Shown: piece by piece, positions 17,399 through 25,536 of the stretch
Position numbering within the stretch: position 1 is the stretch's first letter
How the letters are laid out: each line of letters opens with the position of its first letter
Origin: Agaribacterium sp. ZY112
GTDB lineage: Bacteria; Pseudomonadota; Gammaproteobacteria; Pseudomonadales; Cellvibrionaceae
Assembly: GCF_041346925.1 (NCBI RefSeq)
Contig: NZ_CP166840.1
Span: 2,351,001-2,415,000, forward strand
Length of the DNA: 64,000 nucleotides
Direction of reading: 5' to 3'
Notes under the pieces: generated by a model
What the model saw: the letters and a program-made list of their open reading frames with translations, nothing else
Databases searched by the model: none
What the model was told of the DNA's origin: nothing
Program-made: the position numbers and the translations under genes

Positions 17399-18571
17399 TT
17401 AGCGCATACTGAGCAGGCCTTGTAATTTACCTTCAAAACGCTGTTTCTGTAAGCCCTCACTCAATTCATAAGCTTTCTTAAGTGATTGAATACTCTGGTT
17501 TTTATTGCCCATTGCGAAGTGTATCTGTGCGCTTAGGTGGTGAAACAGTTGTTCCTTGGGGGCAATAGTGATGGCTTTCTGAATAGTGTCTAAGGCCTGC
17601 TGATAGTGTTTATGTGTAAGTGCTTTTTGAGCAAGTTTAGCGAGGTGGTAGGGATTCTTACGGCTGTATCGGCCCACTTTTTTAGCTAGTTTTTCCGCTT
17701 CATTCAGACGCTCTTGCTCAAGTAGCAAGACGTATAAATTACTAAGCGCACTATCATTCCGCTTATTAATTTTTAACGCCTTTTTATAAGCTTTCTCAGC
17801 TTCGATAGGCTTATTACTGAGTTTGTTGAGTACACCTAGGTTAGACCAAAAGAAGTCTTCTTTAGGGGCTAAAGCCAAGGCTTTTTTCATATGGCGTTGA
17901 GCTTGTTGCCACTGTTTATGCTCCAGATTTTGCATGGCAATATTATTGTAATAATCTGCTAGTGCACGCTGATCGCTAATCACTCGGCTATTGCGTGGGT
18001 CGATATCAGCAATATTAAAAAAAGTGCCTAGAAACTCAATGTAGATGCGCTGGTTTCGCGTTTTTACCACGGCGTTAATATGCCCTGGCACAAGATAGAC
18101 ATTAGAAGCTTGTCGCCACTGTTGAGCTACGTTGACATTTTGGAAATAAGCTTTGAGCCCCACGTAACGGGCACTGGCGACATAGAGTAGGGCTAGACTT
18201 AAGCAGTTTCCTTGTTTTCGATAATAGGTATCTCGGGCGCTTAGGCTTTCATCAAAAGCGTAATCAATGTTCCAGCCTTGTTCACTAAACATCAACTTAT
18301 GTAGTGCTTGAGCGCGCTCACTTTTCTTTCGAATTGGGCGAATATGTAGGTCGAGTTCGTTTTTTATATGTGCATCTAACTCTAATAAGAGGGCCTCATT
18401 AATTAATACTTCTGTGGCGCTGTTTGTGCTTGTTACTGGCAGTTGAATACTTAGATCAGCCCATGTCTGAGAGGCATTCAGGGTAAGGCTAAAGGTAAAG
18501 AAAAGCAGAAAAAAAAGTATGCCAATTCGCTTATGAATCCATTTAGTCTTACGCCTACTTATTTTCATCAC
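17399..18571 (-). CDS. Transglutaminase-like and TPR repeat protein
   Basis: A 390-residue protein with an N-terminal signal anchor (about 16-33). A SirB1-like transglutaminase core follows, with a probable catalytic cysteine C123 in QGNCLSLALLY and H164 in PGHINAVV. The position expected for the acidic third residue reads YIEF followed by DIDP. From about residue 210 come four to five TPR repeats (AQRHMKKALALAPKED, AEKAYKKALKINK and similar). It is divergent from flhA with 210 bases between, but is not a known flagellar gene. Related TPR/transglutaminase proteins occur widely without a proven reaction. Confidence 0.75.
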   Translation of the reverse strand: MMKISRRKTKWIHKRIGILFFLLFFTFSLTLNASQTWADLSIQLPVTSTNSATEVLINEALLLELDAHIKNELDLHIRPIRKKSERAQALHKLMFSEQGWNIDYAFDESLSARDTYYRKQGNCLSLALLYVASARYVGLKAYFQNVNVAQQWRQASNVYLVPGHINAVVKTRNQRIYIEFLGTFFNIADIDPRNSRVISDQRALADYYNNIAMQNLEHKQWQQAQRHMKKALALAPKEDFFWSNLGVLNKLSNKPIEAEKAYKKALKINKRNDSALSNLYVLLLEQERLNEAEKLAKKVGRYSRKNPYHLAKLAQKALTHKHYQQALDTIQKAITIAPKEQLFHHLSAQIHFAMGNKNQSIQSLKKAYELSEGLQKQRFEGKLQGLLSMR

Positions 18572-18781
18572 ATTGGTCCTATTGCTTACTTGTAGATGCC
18601 TTTTTGAGTGTGCGTTTTAAGGTTCTGTTTTTCTTGTTGTTGACTCATTAGGGGAGTGCTTAACAAGTATAGCTAAGGCTTCTTACTCTTTGTGTCTTTG
18701 CTTCGGCACAGCTTTTGCCACTATTAGAGTGATCGATTTAAAACGCCAATTTATTGGCTTGGCCTTGCTAGAGAAAAATAC

Positions 18782-21013
18782 ATGGCAGATTCTTTTTTTC
18801 AGCACCTTGTAAGTTTGCCGTCGAATGTTGATGGCGCTTCATTCCGTCAAGGTGTTGGCAATATGTGGAAGGGCAACCTTTCCATCCCCATTATGCTGCT
18901 TGCGCTAATGGGGATGATGACGCTACCTCTGCCCCCATTCTTATTAGATGCCTTTTTCTCTTTTAATATTGCGCTCTCCATTGTTGTTTTATTGGTATCG
19001 GTATATAGCCTGAGGCCTCTCGATTTTGCTGTGTTCCCGACTATTTTATTGGTCGCTACGCTGATGCGTTTGGCTCTTAATGTAGCCTCCACACGGGTCG
19101 TTCTACTTAATGGTCATGAAGGTGGGGATGCTGCAGGTAAAGTGATTCAAGCCTTTGGTGAGGTTGTTATTGGTGGTAATTATGCAGTTGGTTTAGTTGT
19201 TTTTATTATTCTCATCATTATTAACTTTGTTGTCGTTACCAAAGGTGCTGGGCGTATATCTGAGGTCAGTGCACGTTTTACCTTGGATGCAATGCCTGGT
19301 AAGCAGATGGCTATTGATGCCGATTTAAATGCGGGTTTAATCGATCAGGATGAGGCGCGTACCCGCCGTGAAGATGTTGCTGCAGAAGCCGATTTTTATG
19401 GTGCTATGGACGGTGCGAGTAAGTTTGTTCGCGGTGACAGTGTTGCCGGTATTCTTATTCTTGTTATTAATGTGATTGGTGGTCTTGCTGTTGGTATGGT
19501 TCAGCACGGCTTGGAATTTCAAACTGCCTTACAGTTTTATGTATTGCTGACCATTGGTGATGGTCTTGTGGCGCAAATACCATCGTTATTATTGTCGACA
19601 GCTGCGGCGATTATGGTGACGCGTGTTAACAGCGCTGAAGATATGAATCGCCAAGTTTTATCGCAGATGTTTGCATCCCCTAAAGCCTTAGCTATAGCCG
19701 CGGTTATCTTGTTTATTATGGGCTCGATCCCAGGTATGCCGCATCTATCGTTTTTAGGCCTTGCTACTATTTGTGGGGTGCTGGCGTATTTTATTCACTA
19801 CCGCCAACAAGAAGCTGAAGTGGTTGAAGAGGGCGGTTTTCAAGGTGGCGCAGCTCGCCCCAATGGTGCTCCCCCTTTTATTCCTTCAGCAGATGGAGCT
19901 CAGCCGCAACCGGCCCTTGAAAATAAAAGTGTGAATGCTCCAGATCCTGTTGAAGTGAGTTGGGATGACGTACAACCCGTTGATATGGTGGGTCTGGAAG
20001 TTGGCTATAGGCTGATTCCTTTAGTCGATAAAGGCCAAGGGGGGGAATTACTAGGGCGTATTAAAGGTGTTAGGAAGAAGCTCTCGCAAGAGTTGGGCTT
20101 TTTAATTCCTGCTGTGCATATTCGCGACAATTTAGATTTATTACCCAATACCTATCGCATTAGTTTGATGGGGGTTGCCGTCGGTGAAGCTGAAGTTTTT
20201 CCTGGTCGTTTTTTAGCGATTAACCCAGGTCAAGTTTTTGGCAAACTTGAAGGAACACAAACAAAAGATCCTGCTTTTGGTTTACAGGCAGTGTGGATTG
20301 ATGACAGCCAGCAAGATCAAGCTCAGAGTCTTGGTTATACCGTTGTGGACCCTGCCACAGTGGTGGCAACGCACTTGAATCAGATTATGCAGAGCCATTC
20401 TCACGAGTTGATCGGTCATGAAGATGTGCAGAAATGGCTAGATCTGCTTGCGGAAAAATCGCCTAAGCTCGTTGAAGAATTAGTGCCAAATACCATAGGT
20501 ATCAATCAGTTACGTAAAGTTTTACAGGCTCTTTTAGAGGAGAAGGTTTCTATTCGCGATATGCGTAGTATTGCTGAGACTTTAGCTAGTCGTGGTAGTA
20601 AACAAATGAGTACAGAAGCGATGGCCGCTGAAGTGAGATCTGCTTTAGCGCGGCAAATAGTGCAAAGCATAGTGGGGGCTGAAGTTGATGTGCCTGTGAT
20701 CACTCTGGCCCCACGGCTGGAACAGTTGTTGCTACAGACCATACAACAAGCACAAAAATCTGGCGCTGAAGATGCGGCGTTTATAGAGCCACAATTGGCA
20801 GAGCGGTTAAATCAGTCTTTACGAGATACGGCGAGGCGGGTCGAGGCCCAAGGAAAACCTCTGATTTTATTAGTGGCGTCACCGCTTAGAAGCATGATGT
20901 CACGCTTTGCCCGAATCAGTATTCCAGATATGCGTGTATTGGCATACAACGAAGTCCCAGACAGTAAGCAGCTAACCATAGAGGCGACGGTTGGCGAGGA
21001 ACTGGTCCAGTAG
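18782..21013 (+). CDS. flhA: Flagellar export gate protein FlhA
   Basis: A 743-residue inner-membrane component of the flagellar type III export apparatus, slightly longer than the usual 690-710. The N-terminal half (about 25-345) has eight predicted membrane segments and the family stretch LRPLDFAVFPTILLVATLMR. The FHIPEP-type loop contains FTLDAMPGKQMAIDADLN. A variable Pro/Ala-rich linker (about 350-400) precedes the cytoplasmic chaperone-docking domain. flhF begins 24 bases later. fliPQR and flhB are not in the window. Confidence 0.96.
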   Translation: MADSFFQHLVSLPSNVDGASFRQGVGNMWKGNLSIPIMLLALMGMMTLPLPPFLLDAFFSFNIALSIVVLLVSVYSLRPLDFAVFPTILLVATLMRLALNVASTRVVLLNGHEGGDAAGKVIQAFGEVVIGGNYAVGLVVFIILIIINFVVVTKGAGRISEVSARFTLDAMPGKQMAIDADLNAGLIDQDEARTRREDVAAEADFYGAMDGASKFVRGDSVAGILILVINVIGGLAVGMVQHGLEFQTALQFYVLLTIGDGLVAQIPSLLLSTAAAIMVTRVNSAEDMNRQVLSQMFASPKALAIAAVILFIMGSIPGMPHLSFLGLATICGVLAYFIHYRQQEAEVVEEGGFQGGAARPNGAPPFIPSADGAQPQPALENKSVNAPDPVEVSWDDVQPVDMVGLEVGYRLIPLVDKGQGGELLGRIKGVRKKLSQELGFLIPAVHIRDNLDLLPNTYRISLMGVAVGEAEVFPGRFLAINPGQVFGKLEGTQTKDPAFGLQAVWIDDSQQDQAQSLGYTVVDPATVVATHLNQIMQSHSHELIGHEDVQKWLDLLAEKSPKLVEELVPNTIGINQLRKVLQALLEEKVSIRDMRSIAETLASRGSKQMSTEAMAAEVRSALARQIVQSIVGAEVDVPVITLAPRLEQLLLQTIQQAQKSGAEDAAFIEPQLAERLNQSLRDTARRVEAQGKPLILLVASPLRSMMSRFARISIPDMRVLAYNEVPDSKQLTIEATVGEELVQ

Positions 21014-21037
21014 GGCTAAACCAAAGTAGGTGAAAAA

Positions 21038-22477
21038 ATGTCGAGTCAAAATGCCGAAGTAAAACGCTTTGTAGCGCCCACGATGGGGCAGGCGCTGGCT
21101 TTAGTACGTGAGGAATTAGGGCCCGAGGCCGTTATTCTTAAAAGTCAGCAGGTGAAAGGAGGCGTTGAAATTATCACCTCTCTTGAGCGCGACTATCACA
21201 CCCGAGGTGTTCATGAGAGACAAGACTTTGGTCAGAAGTTTGACAGCGACCTCGATCATGCAATGAGCAGTGATGCTAGCTGGCAAAGCCAGGCGGGCAT
21301 AGAGCAAGCCGCTGCTAGCTATGATAGTAAGTTGGAAATTAACGACGTCTCAACTATTGATAAAAATGATCTTGCCGCTGAAATTGAGCGTGCACGAGAA
21401 AAAATGATGGCAGCAAAAAAAGCAGCCATGGAAGCTGAAGAGTCAGAGCAAAGACCAGTCAAAGTAAAAAAGCCCGAGCCGGTGCAGGAGCCGGCGCCCG
21501 AGCGCTCAGTCCGACGCCCTGAAGCATGGTCTGAAGATTTAGTGCAAGAGCAAAAGCTTGCAGGCTTACGTGATGAAATTGCGGACTTACGTTTATTATT
21601 AGAGCAGCAGAGTTGGGCCGCAACATCAGCCGCCAGTTCTGTTTCTAACCAAGACTATGGCGCAGTGGATGAAGCCAGTTCCAATTCACGCAGTAAGGTT
21701 CATGGGCAATTACAGCGCCTTGGTTTAAGTGAAGCCATTATCAATGAGTTAAATATGGCTGTGTCTCATAGTTTGCGCTTGCACGACACATGGAAACAAA
21801 GCTTGGCTAGCTTGGCGAAAGGCATTAGTCAGGCCGATGATTTAGATGTAGAGCGCGGTGGTTGTTATGCTTTTGTGGGCCCAACCGGAGTTGGTAAAAG
21901 CACCACGCTTGCGAAGTTAGCGGCGGCCTACACTATGCGCCATGGTGCCGGTAAAGTTGCCTTAGTGACGATGGACAGTCATCGCGTTGGTGCCGTTGAA
22001 CAGCTTCGCTCGCTGTCTAATATTCTTGGCGCGCCGTTAAAAGTGGTATCGGTACGCAGCAGCCTGTTAAGTATTTTGGCTGAGTTAAGAGAGTTTCCCC
22101 TTGTATTAATTGATACTGCAGGCTTTCGCCACGGGGATACTCAACTTAACGAGCAACTTGCACAGTTGGATCAGTGTCCACAAGTAAGACGATTGTTAGT
22201 CATGTCGACTCTGAGCCAAAGCCAGCATCTGAAGGCGAGTATCCATGCCTATAAACCTAAAAAAGGACGCGATGCCTGCGTGCTTAGCAAGCTTGATGAA
22301 GCTTGTAGCTTAGGTGAGGCCATTGGGGTGCTTTGGCAAACTAAAGTTCCTTTGGCTTATATCACCAACGGTCAACGCATTCCGCAAGACATCCTTAAAG
22401 CGAATCGCAATGACCTAGTGAGTAGTGCCGTTCAGCTAGCAAAAGTGGCTCAACTAGAGACCCAGTTTGCAAACTAA
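21038..22477 (+). CDS. flhF: Flagellar placement GTPase FlhF
   Basis: A 479-residue SRP-family GTPase that recruits early flagellar proteins to the cell pole. The N-terminal B domain (KRFVAPTMGQALALVREELG) is followed by a long acidic, Pro-rich linker (about 95-215). The NG GTPase module comes next, with P-loop GPTGVGKST starting at G281, DSHRVGAVEQL and LIDTAGF. It is somewhat longer than Pseudomonas FlhF because of the linker. It acts with FleN, encoded 68 bases downstream. Confidence 0.95.
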   Translation: MSSQNAEVKRFVAPTMGQALALVREELGPEAVILKSQQVKGGVEIITSLERDYHTRGVHERQDFGQKFDSDLDHAMSSDASWQSQAGIEQAAASYDSKLEINDVSTIDKNDLAAEIERAREKMMAAKKAAMEAEESEQRPVKVKKPEPVQEPAPERSVRRPEAWSEDLVQEQKLAGLRDEIADLRLLLEQQSWAATSAASSVSNQDYGAVDEASSNSRSKVHGQLQRLGLSEAIINELNMAVSHSLRLHDTWKQSLASLAKGISQADDLDVERGGCYAFVGPTGVGKSTTLAKLAAAYTMRHGAGKVALVTMDSHRVGAVEQLRSLSNILGAPLKVVSVRSSLLSILAELREFPLVLIDTAGFRHGDTQLNEQLAQLDQCPQVRRLLVMSTLSQSQHLKASIHAYKPKKGRDACVLSKLDEACSLGEAIGVLWQTKVPLAYITNGQRIPQDILKANRNDLVSSAVQLAKVAQLETQFAN

Positions 22478-22545
22478 AGTGACTTTAGGCCGACGCTTAG
22501 CGGCGCCTTTGCTACATTGAATATATAAAACGTGAGTGCGCCTAT

Positions 22546-23379
22546 ATGAGTTCTAATCATCCAGTCAGAGTTATTGCCGTAACCGGTGGCAAAGGTGGTG
22601 TTGGTAAAACCAATGTCTCCGTTAATCTAAGTGTTGCTCTGGCAGAAATGCGACGACGTGTCGTATTGATGGATGCAGATTTGGGCTTGGCAAATGTCGA
22701 TGTCTTATTGGGGCTGAATGTTCAATACAGTATTGCTGATGTGCTCGATGGTTCTCGTACTCTACGAGAAGTCATGGTGAACGGGCCTGCAGGTATCAAA
22801 GTGGTTCCTGCAAGCTCCGGTGTTCAGCAGCTTGTGCAGCTTGGCAGCCATGAACATGCTGCATTAATTCACGCCTTTAGTGAAATAAGTGACCAATTAG
22901 ATGTATTGGTTGTTGATACCGCAGCAGGTATTAGTGACATGGTCGTGAATTTTGTTCGCGCTTCTCAGGATGTCATTGTGGTTGTTTGTGATGAGCCTTC
23001 TTCTATTACGGATGCCTATGCCTTGATGAAACTACTCAATACTGAGCACGGAGTGAACCGCTTTCGAGTTATTGCCAACATGACTCGCAGCGCTAAAGAA
23101 GGGCGTTTGTTATTTGGTAAGTTAAATACCGTATGCGAGCGCTTTTTAGATGCAACCTTGAGTTATTTAGGTCACGTGCCTTTTGATGAGCAAGTGCGCA
23201 AAGCCGTGCAGAGTCGCAAGCCCTTATTGGAAGCTGCGCCAAGTAGTAAAGCCGCAAGTGCATTACGTGACATTGCCCAGAAGGTCGATCAGTGGCCTTT
23301 ACCTCACGGCCCTAGTGGCCATTTAGAGTTCTTTATCGAGCGTCTCTTAAAAAGCGCTAATGCACAATCTGTGGTTTAG
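22546..23379 (+). CDS. fleN: Flagellar number regulator FleN (FlhG), MinD-like ATPase
   Basis: A 277-residue MinD/ParA-type ATPase. The deviant Walker A GGKGGVGKT lies at about residues 11-19, Walker B-like VLMDADLGLANVD follows, and there is a C-terminal amphipathic membrane-targeting helix (LEFFIERLLKSA). In polar flagellates FleN limits flagellar number by antagonising FleQ and balancing FlhF. The position between flhF and fliA is the canonical one. Confidence 0.95.
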   Translation: MSSNHPVRVIAVTGGKGGVGKTNVSVNLSVALAEMRRRVVLMDADLGLANVDVLLGLNVQYSIADVLDGSRTLREVMVNGPAGIKVVPASSGVQQLVQLGSHEHAALIHAFSEISDQLDVLVVDTAAGISDMVVNFVRASQDVIVVVCDEPSSITDAYALMKLLNTEHGVNRFRVIANMTRSAKEGRLLFGKLNTVCERFLDATLSYLGHVPFDEQVRKAVQSRKPLLEAAPSSKAASALRDIAQKVDQWPLPHGPSGHLEFFIERLLKSANAQSVV

Positions 23380-23429
23380 CCCTATAGGTGCTGAACAGAG
23401 CTAGAGTTCACGGGGGGAACACGCACACT

Positions 23430-24131
23430 ATGTATGAGCAGCAATATGGGCAGCATAAAGCTGAACAATACGCGTACCTTGTTAAGCGTATTGCCTTGCA
23501 TATAAAAGCAAGGATGCCCAGTTCTGTACAGCTTGAAGATCTCATTCAAAGTGGCATGTTGGGCTTACTTGAAGCCTCTGAAAAATACGATGACAGCAAA
23601 GGCGCGAGTTTCGAAACATACGCAGGGATACGTATTCGAGGCGCCATTGTCGATGAAATGCGCCGAGGCGATTGGGTGCCACGCTCGGTGCACCGCAATA
23701 AGCGCGAAATTACCGAAGCGATTACTCGGGTTGAAAAGCGCCTTGGCCGCGATGCTCGTGATACAGAAGTAGCAGCAGAGCTTAATATCGATATTGACGA
23801 ATACTACAGCATGACTCGCGACTGTACGGTATCGCGTTTAGTGAGCCTTGAGGAGAGTTTAGAGGGGAATGATGAGCATGGCCCTGCGACCTTAAATGAC
23901 CCTCGTTCTGAACAGCCAGAGAGAGAGGTGGGTGCTGCTGCACTGCGTCACGCCGTGGCCACACAAATTAAGCGCTTGTCTGAAAAAGAACAATTGGTCT
24001 TGTCTTTGTATTACAGCGACGAGCTCAATTTAAAAGAAATCGGGCTAGTACTTGGTGTGAGCGAAAGTCGCGTTAGCCAAATTCATAGTCAGGCTGCTGC
24101 GAGGCTGAAATCGAGATTAAAAGACTGGTAG
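23430..24131 (+). CDS. fliA: Flagellar sigma factor FliA (sigma-28)
   Basis: A 233-residue sigma factor for late flagellar and chemotaxis genes. Region 2 (SSVQLEDLIQSGMLGLLEA, FETYAGIRIRGAIVDEMRR) and region 4 (LNLKEIGLVLGVSESRVSQI) are clear. An in-frame GTG at 23388 would add 14 residues but has no ribosome binding site; the ATG at 23430 follows GGGGGGA by about 11 bases and is preferred. Its activity is normally held by the anti-sigma FlgM, which is not encoded here. Confidence 0.94.
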   Translation: MYEQQYGQHKAEQYAYLVKRIALHIKARMPSSVQLEDLIQSGMLGLLEASEKYDDSKGASFETYAGIRIRGAIVDEMRRGDWVPRSVHRNKREITEAITRVEKRLGRDARDTEVAAELNIDIDEYYSMTRDCTVSRLVSLEESLEGNDEHGPATLNDPRSEQPEREVGAAALRHAVATQIKRLSEKEQLVLSLYYSDELNLKEIGLVLGVSESRVSQIHSQAAARLKSRLKDW

Positions 24132-24204
24132 TTGAGCTCAAATGGTCTAAAAACTGGATGACTGCTCACGAACGACTAGACTTTAAATCTGAGAGGGAGT
24201 GGAA

Positions 24205-24234
24205 GTAGAACTACAACGAAATCTTTGTAGCTAC
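24205..24234. other. Bulged hairpin in the fliA-cheY spacer
   Basis: The arms GTAG-AA-CTACAA and TTGTAG-CTAC form a 10-bp stem with a two-base bulge and an eight-base loop, about 100 bases before cheY. The 202-base spacer is the largest gap within the fliA-motD part of the cluster and probably contains the cheY promoter, which I cannot place with confidence. Confidence 0.4.
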
Positions 24235-24322
24235 TTGATCTCAATGGGCTTGTACTTAACTCTCGATATGTGAGATAAGAATTAACTCGCTTTTAAAGGA
24301 GTAACAACAAGCCGTTTTAATT

Positions 24323-24328
24323 AGGAGG
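24323..24328 (+). promoter_or_regulatory. Ribosome binding site that fixes a TTG start for cheY
   Basis: A full AGGAGG lies five bases before TTG (24334) but 17 bases before the in-frame ATG (24346). The shorter ATG start would match the usual 124-residue CheY, yet the spacing favours TTG and four extra N-terminal residues. Confidence 0.7.
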
Positions 24329-24333
24329 CGGAA

Positions 24334-24720
24334 TTGGACAAAAATATGAAAATCCTGATCGTCGATGACTTTTCGACGATGCGACGCATTATTAAAAACC
24401 TGCTTCGCGACTTGGGGTTTACCAATACTCAGGAAGCCGATGATGGTTCGACCGCGTTGCCCATGTTACGCAGTGGTGATTTTGATTTTCTTGTGACCGA
24501 CTGGAATATGCCAGGCATGACGGGCATAGAACTTTTAAAAGAAGTTCGAGCCGATGCGAAACTGGTTTCTCTACCAGTATTGATGGTCACAGCAGAAGCA
24601 AAACGAGATCAAATTATTGAAGCTGCTCAAGCAGGTGTTAACGGTTACGTAGTGAAACCATTTACTGCACAAGTGCTAAAAGAAAAGATCGATAAAATCT
24701 TTGAGCGTGTAAACGGTTAA
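24334..24720 (+). CDS. cheY: Chemotaxis response regulator CheY
   Basis: A single-domain receiver that, when phosphorylated by CheA, binds the flagellar switch and changes rotation. From the TTG start it has 128 residues: acidic pocket D11/D12, phosphoacceptor D56 in TDWNMPG, a Thr in MVTAEAK, and lysine in YVVKPF. The motif DDFSTMRR is typical of motor-binding CheY. cheZ follows after 15 bases. Confidence 0.96.
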   Translation: MDKNMKILIVDDFSTMRRIIKNLLRDLGFTNTQEADDGSTALPMLRSGDFDFLVTDWNMPGMTGIELLKEVRADAKLVSLPVLMVTAEAKRDQIIEAAQAGVNGYVVKPFTAQVLKEKIDKIFERVNG

Positions 24721-24735
24721 GGCCTAGGAGCCTCT

Positions 24736-25527
24736 ATGGCAAATGCATCTCCCATGCAGGATGACGGACAATTTATTGCCAAACTTCAGGACTCAGCTAA
24801 ACAGCTTGTCGAGGTTCTGCAGAATGATGAATATGAAAGCGCATCCGTAATTATTCACGAGTTAATAGAAGCTCGTGATCAACATATATTTAAATCAGTT
24901 GGGCAGCTAACTCGGGCTTTACATACGGCCATTGTTAATTTCAACGTTGACGCAGATATCACTCAAACGCCCCCTGAAATCAAAAACTCAGAAATTAGTG
25001 ATGCCTCTGACAGGCTGCACTATGTCTTAAGTTTAACGCAAGCGGCCGCCGATAAAACCATGGACAAGGTTGAGGCTGTGGCCCCTATTGCGATGAATCT
25101 TGGTCAAGAAGCACAGCGACTTCGTGATGACTGGGACAAACTTATGCGTCGCGAAATGACAAAAGCTGAATTTAAAAAGTTAGCGCAACGAATTGACGAA
25201 TTTCTTATTCAAATGGGGGACGGCACCGAGCAACTGAATAAGAGCTTGCAGGATATTATTCTTGAACAAGGTTTTCAGGACTTGACTGGGCAGGCGCTTA
25301 AGAAAGTGATTGATTTAGTCACTGACGTTGAGCGTGAGCTTGTCGATTTAATGCGAATAGCGGGGCAGGTTGAACAAGTTACAGGCCTTGCTATTGAAGA
25401 GCAGCAGGAACAAGAAAAAGAAAATAGTTCCAAAGGAGAAGGCCCTGTTATTAAGCCCGAGTTGAGGGATGACGTCGTCAATGGTCAGGATGATGTTGAT
25501 GATCTACTGTCGAGCTTGGGCTTTTAA
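24736..25527 (+). CDS. cheZ: CheY-P phosphatase CheZ
   Basis: A 263-residue, mostly helical cytoplasmic phosphatase that shortens the CheY-P signal. The active-site helix contains LQDIILEQGFQDLTGQALKK, with the catalytic Gln in QDLTGQ. The C-terminus ends in DVDDLLSSLGF, the CheY-binding tail. An AGGAG ribosome binding site lies five bases before the ATG. cheA starts nine bases after the stop. Confidence 0.95.
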   Translation: MANASPMQDDGQFIAKLQDSAKQLVEVLQNDEYESASVIIHELIEARDQHIFKSVGQLTRALHTAIVNFNVDADITQTPPEIKNSEISDASDRLHYVLSLTQAAADKTMDKVEAVAPIAMNLGQEAQRLRDDWDKLMRREMTKAEFKKLAQRIDEFLIQMGDGTEQLNKSLQDIILEQGFQDLTGQALKKVIDLVTDVERELVDLMRIAGQVEQVTGLAIEEQQEQEKENSSKGEGPVIKPELRDDVVNGQDDVDDLLSSLGF

Positions 25528-25536
25528 GGAGGAATA

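Noticed and set aside
18752..18770. Sequence resembling a sigma-54 promoter (TGGCTTGGCCTTGCT) before flhA
   Set aside because: The GG and GC elements are one base too close, and the site is only about 12 bases from the start codon, leaving no room for a leader with ribosome binding site.
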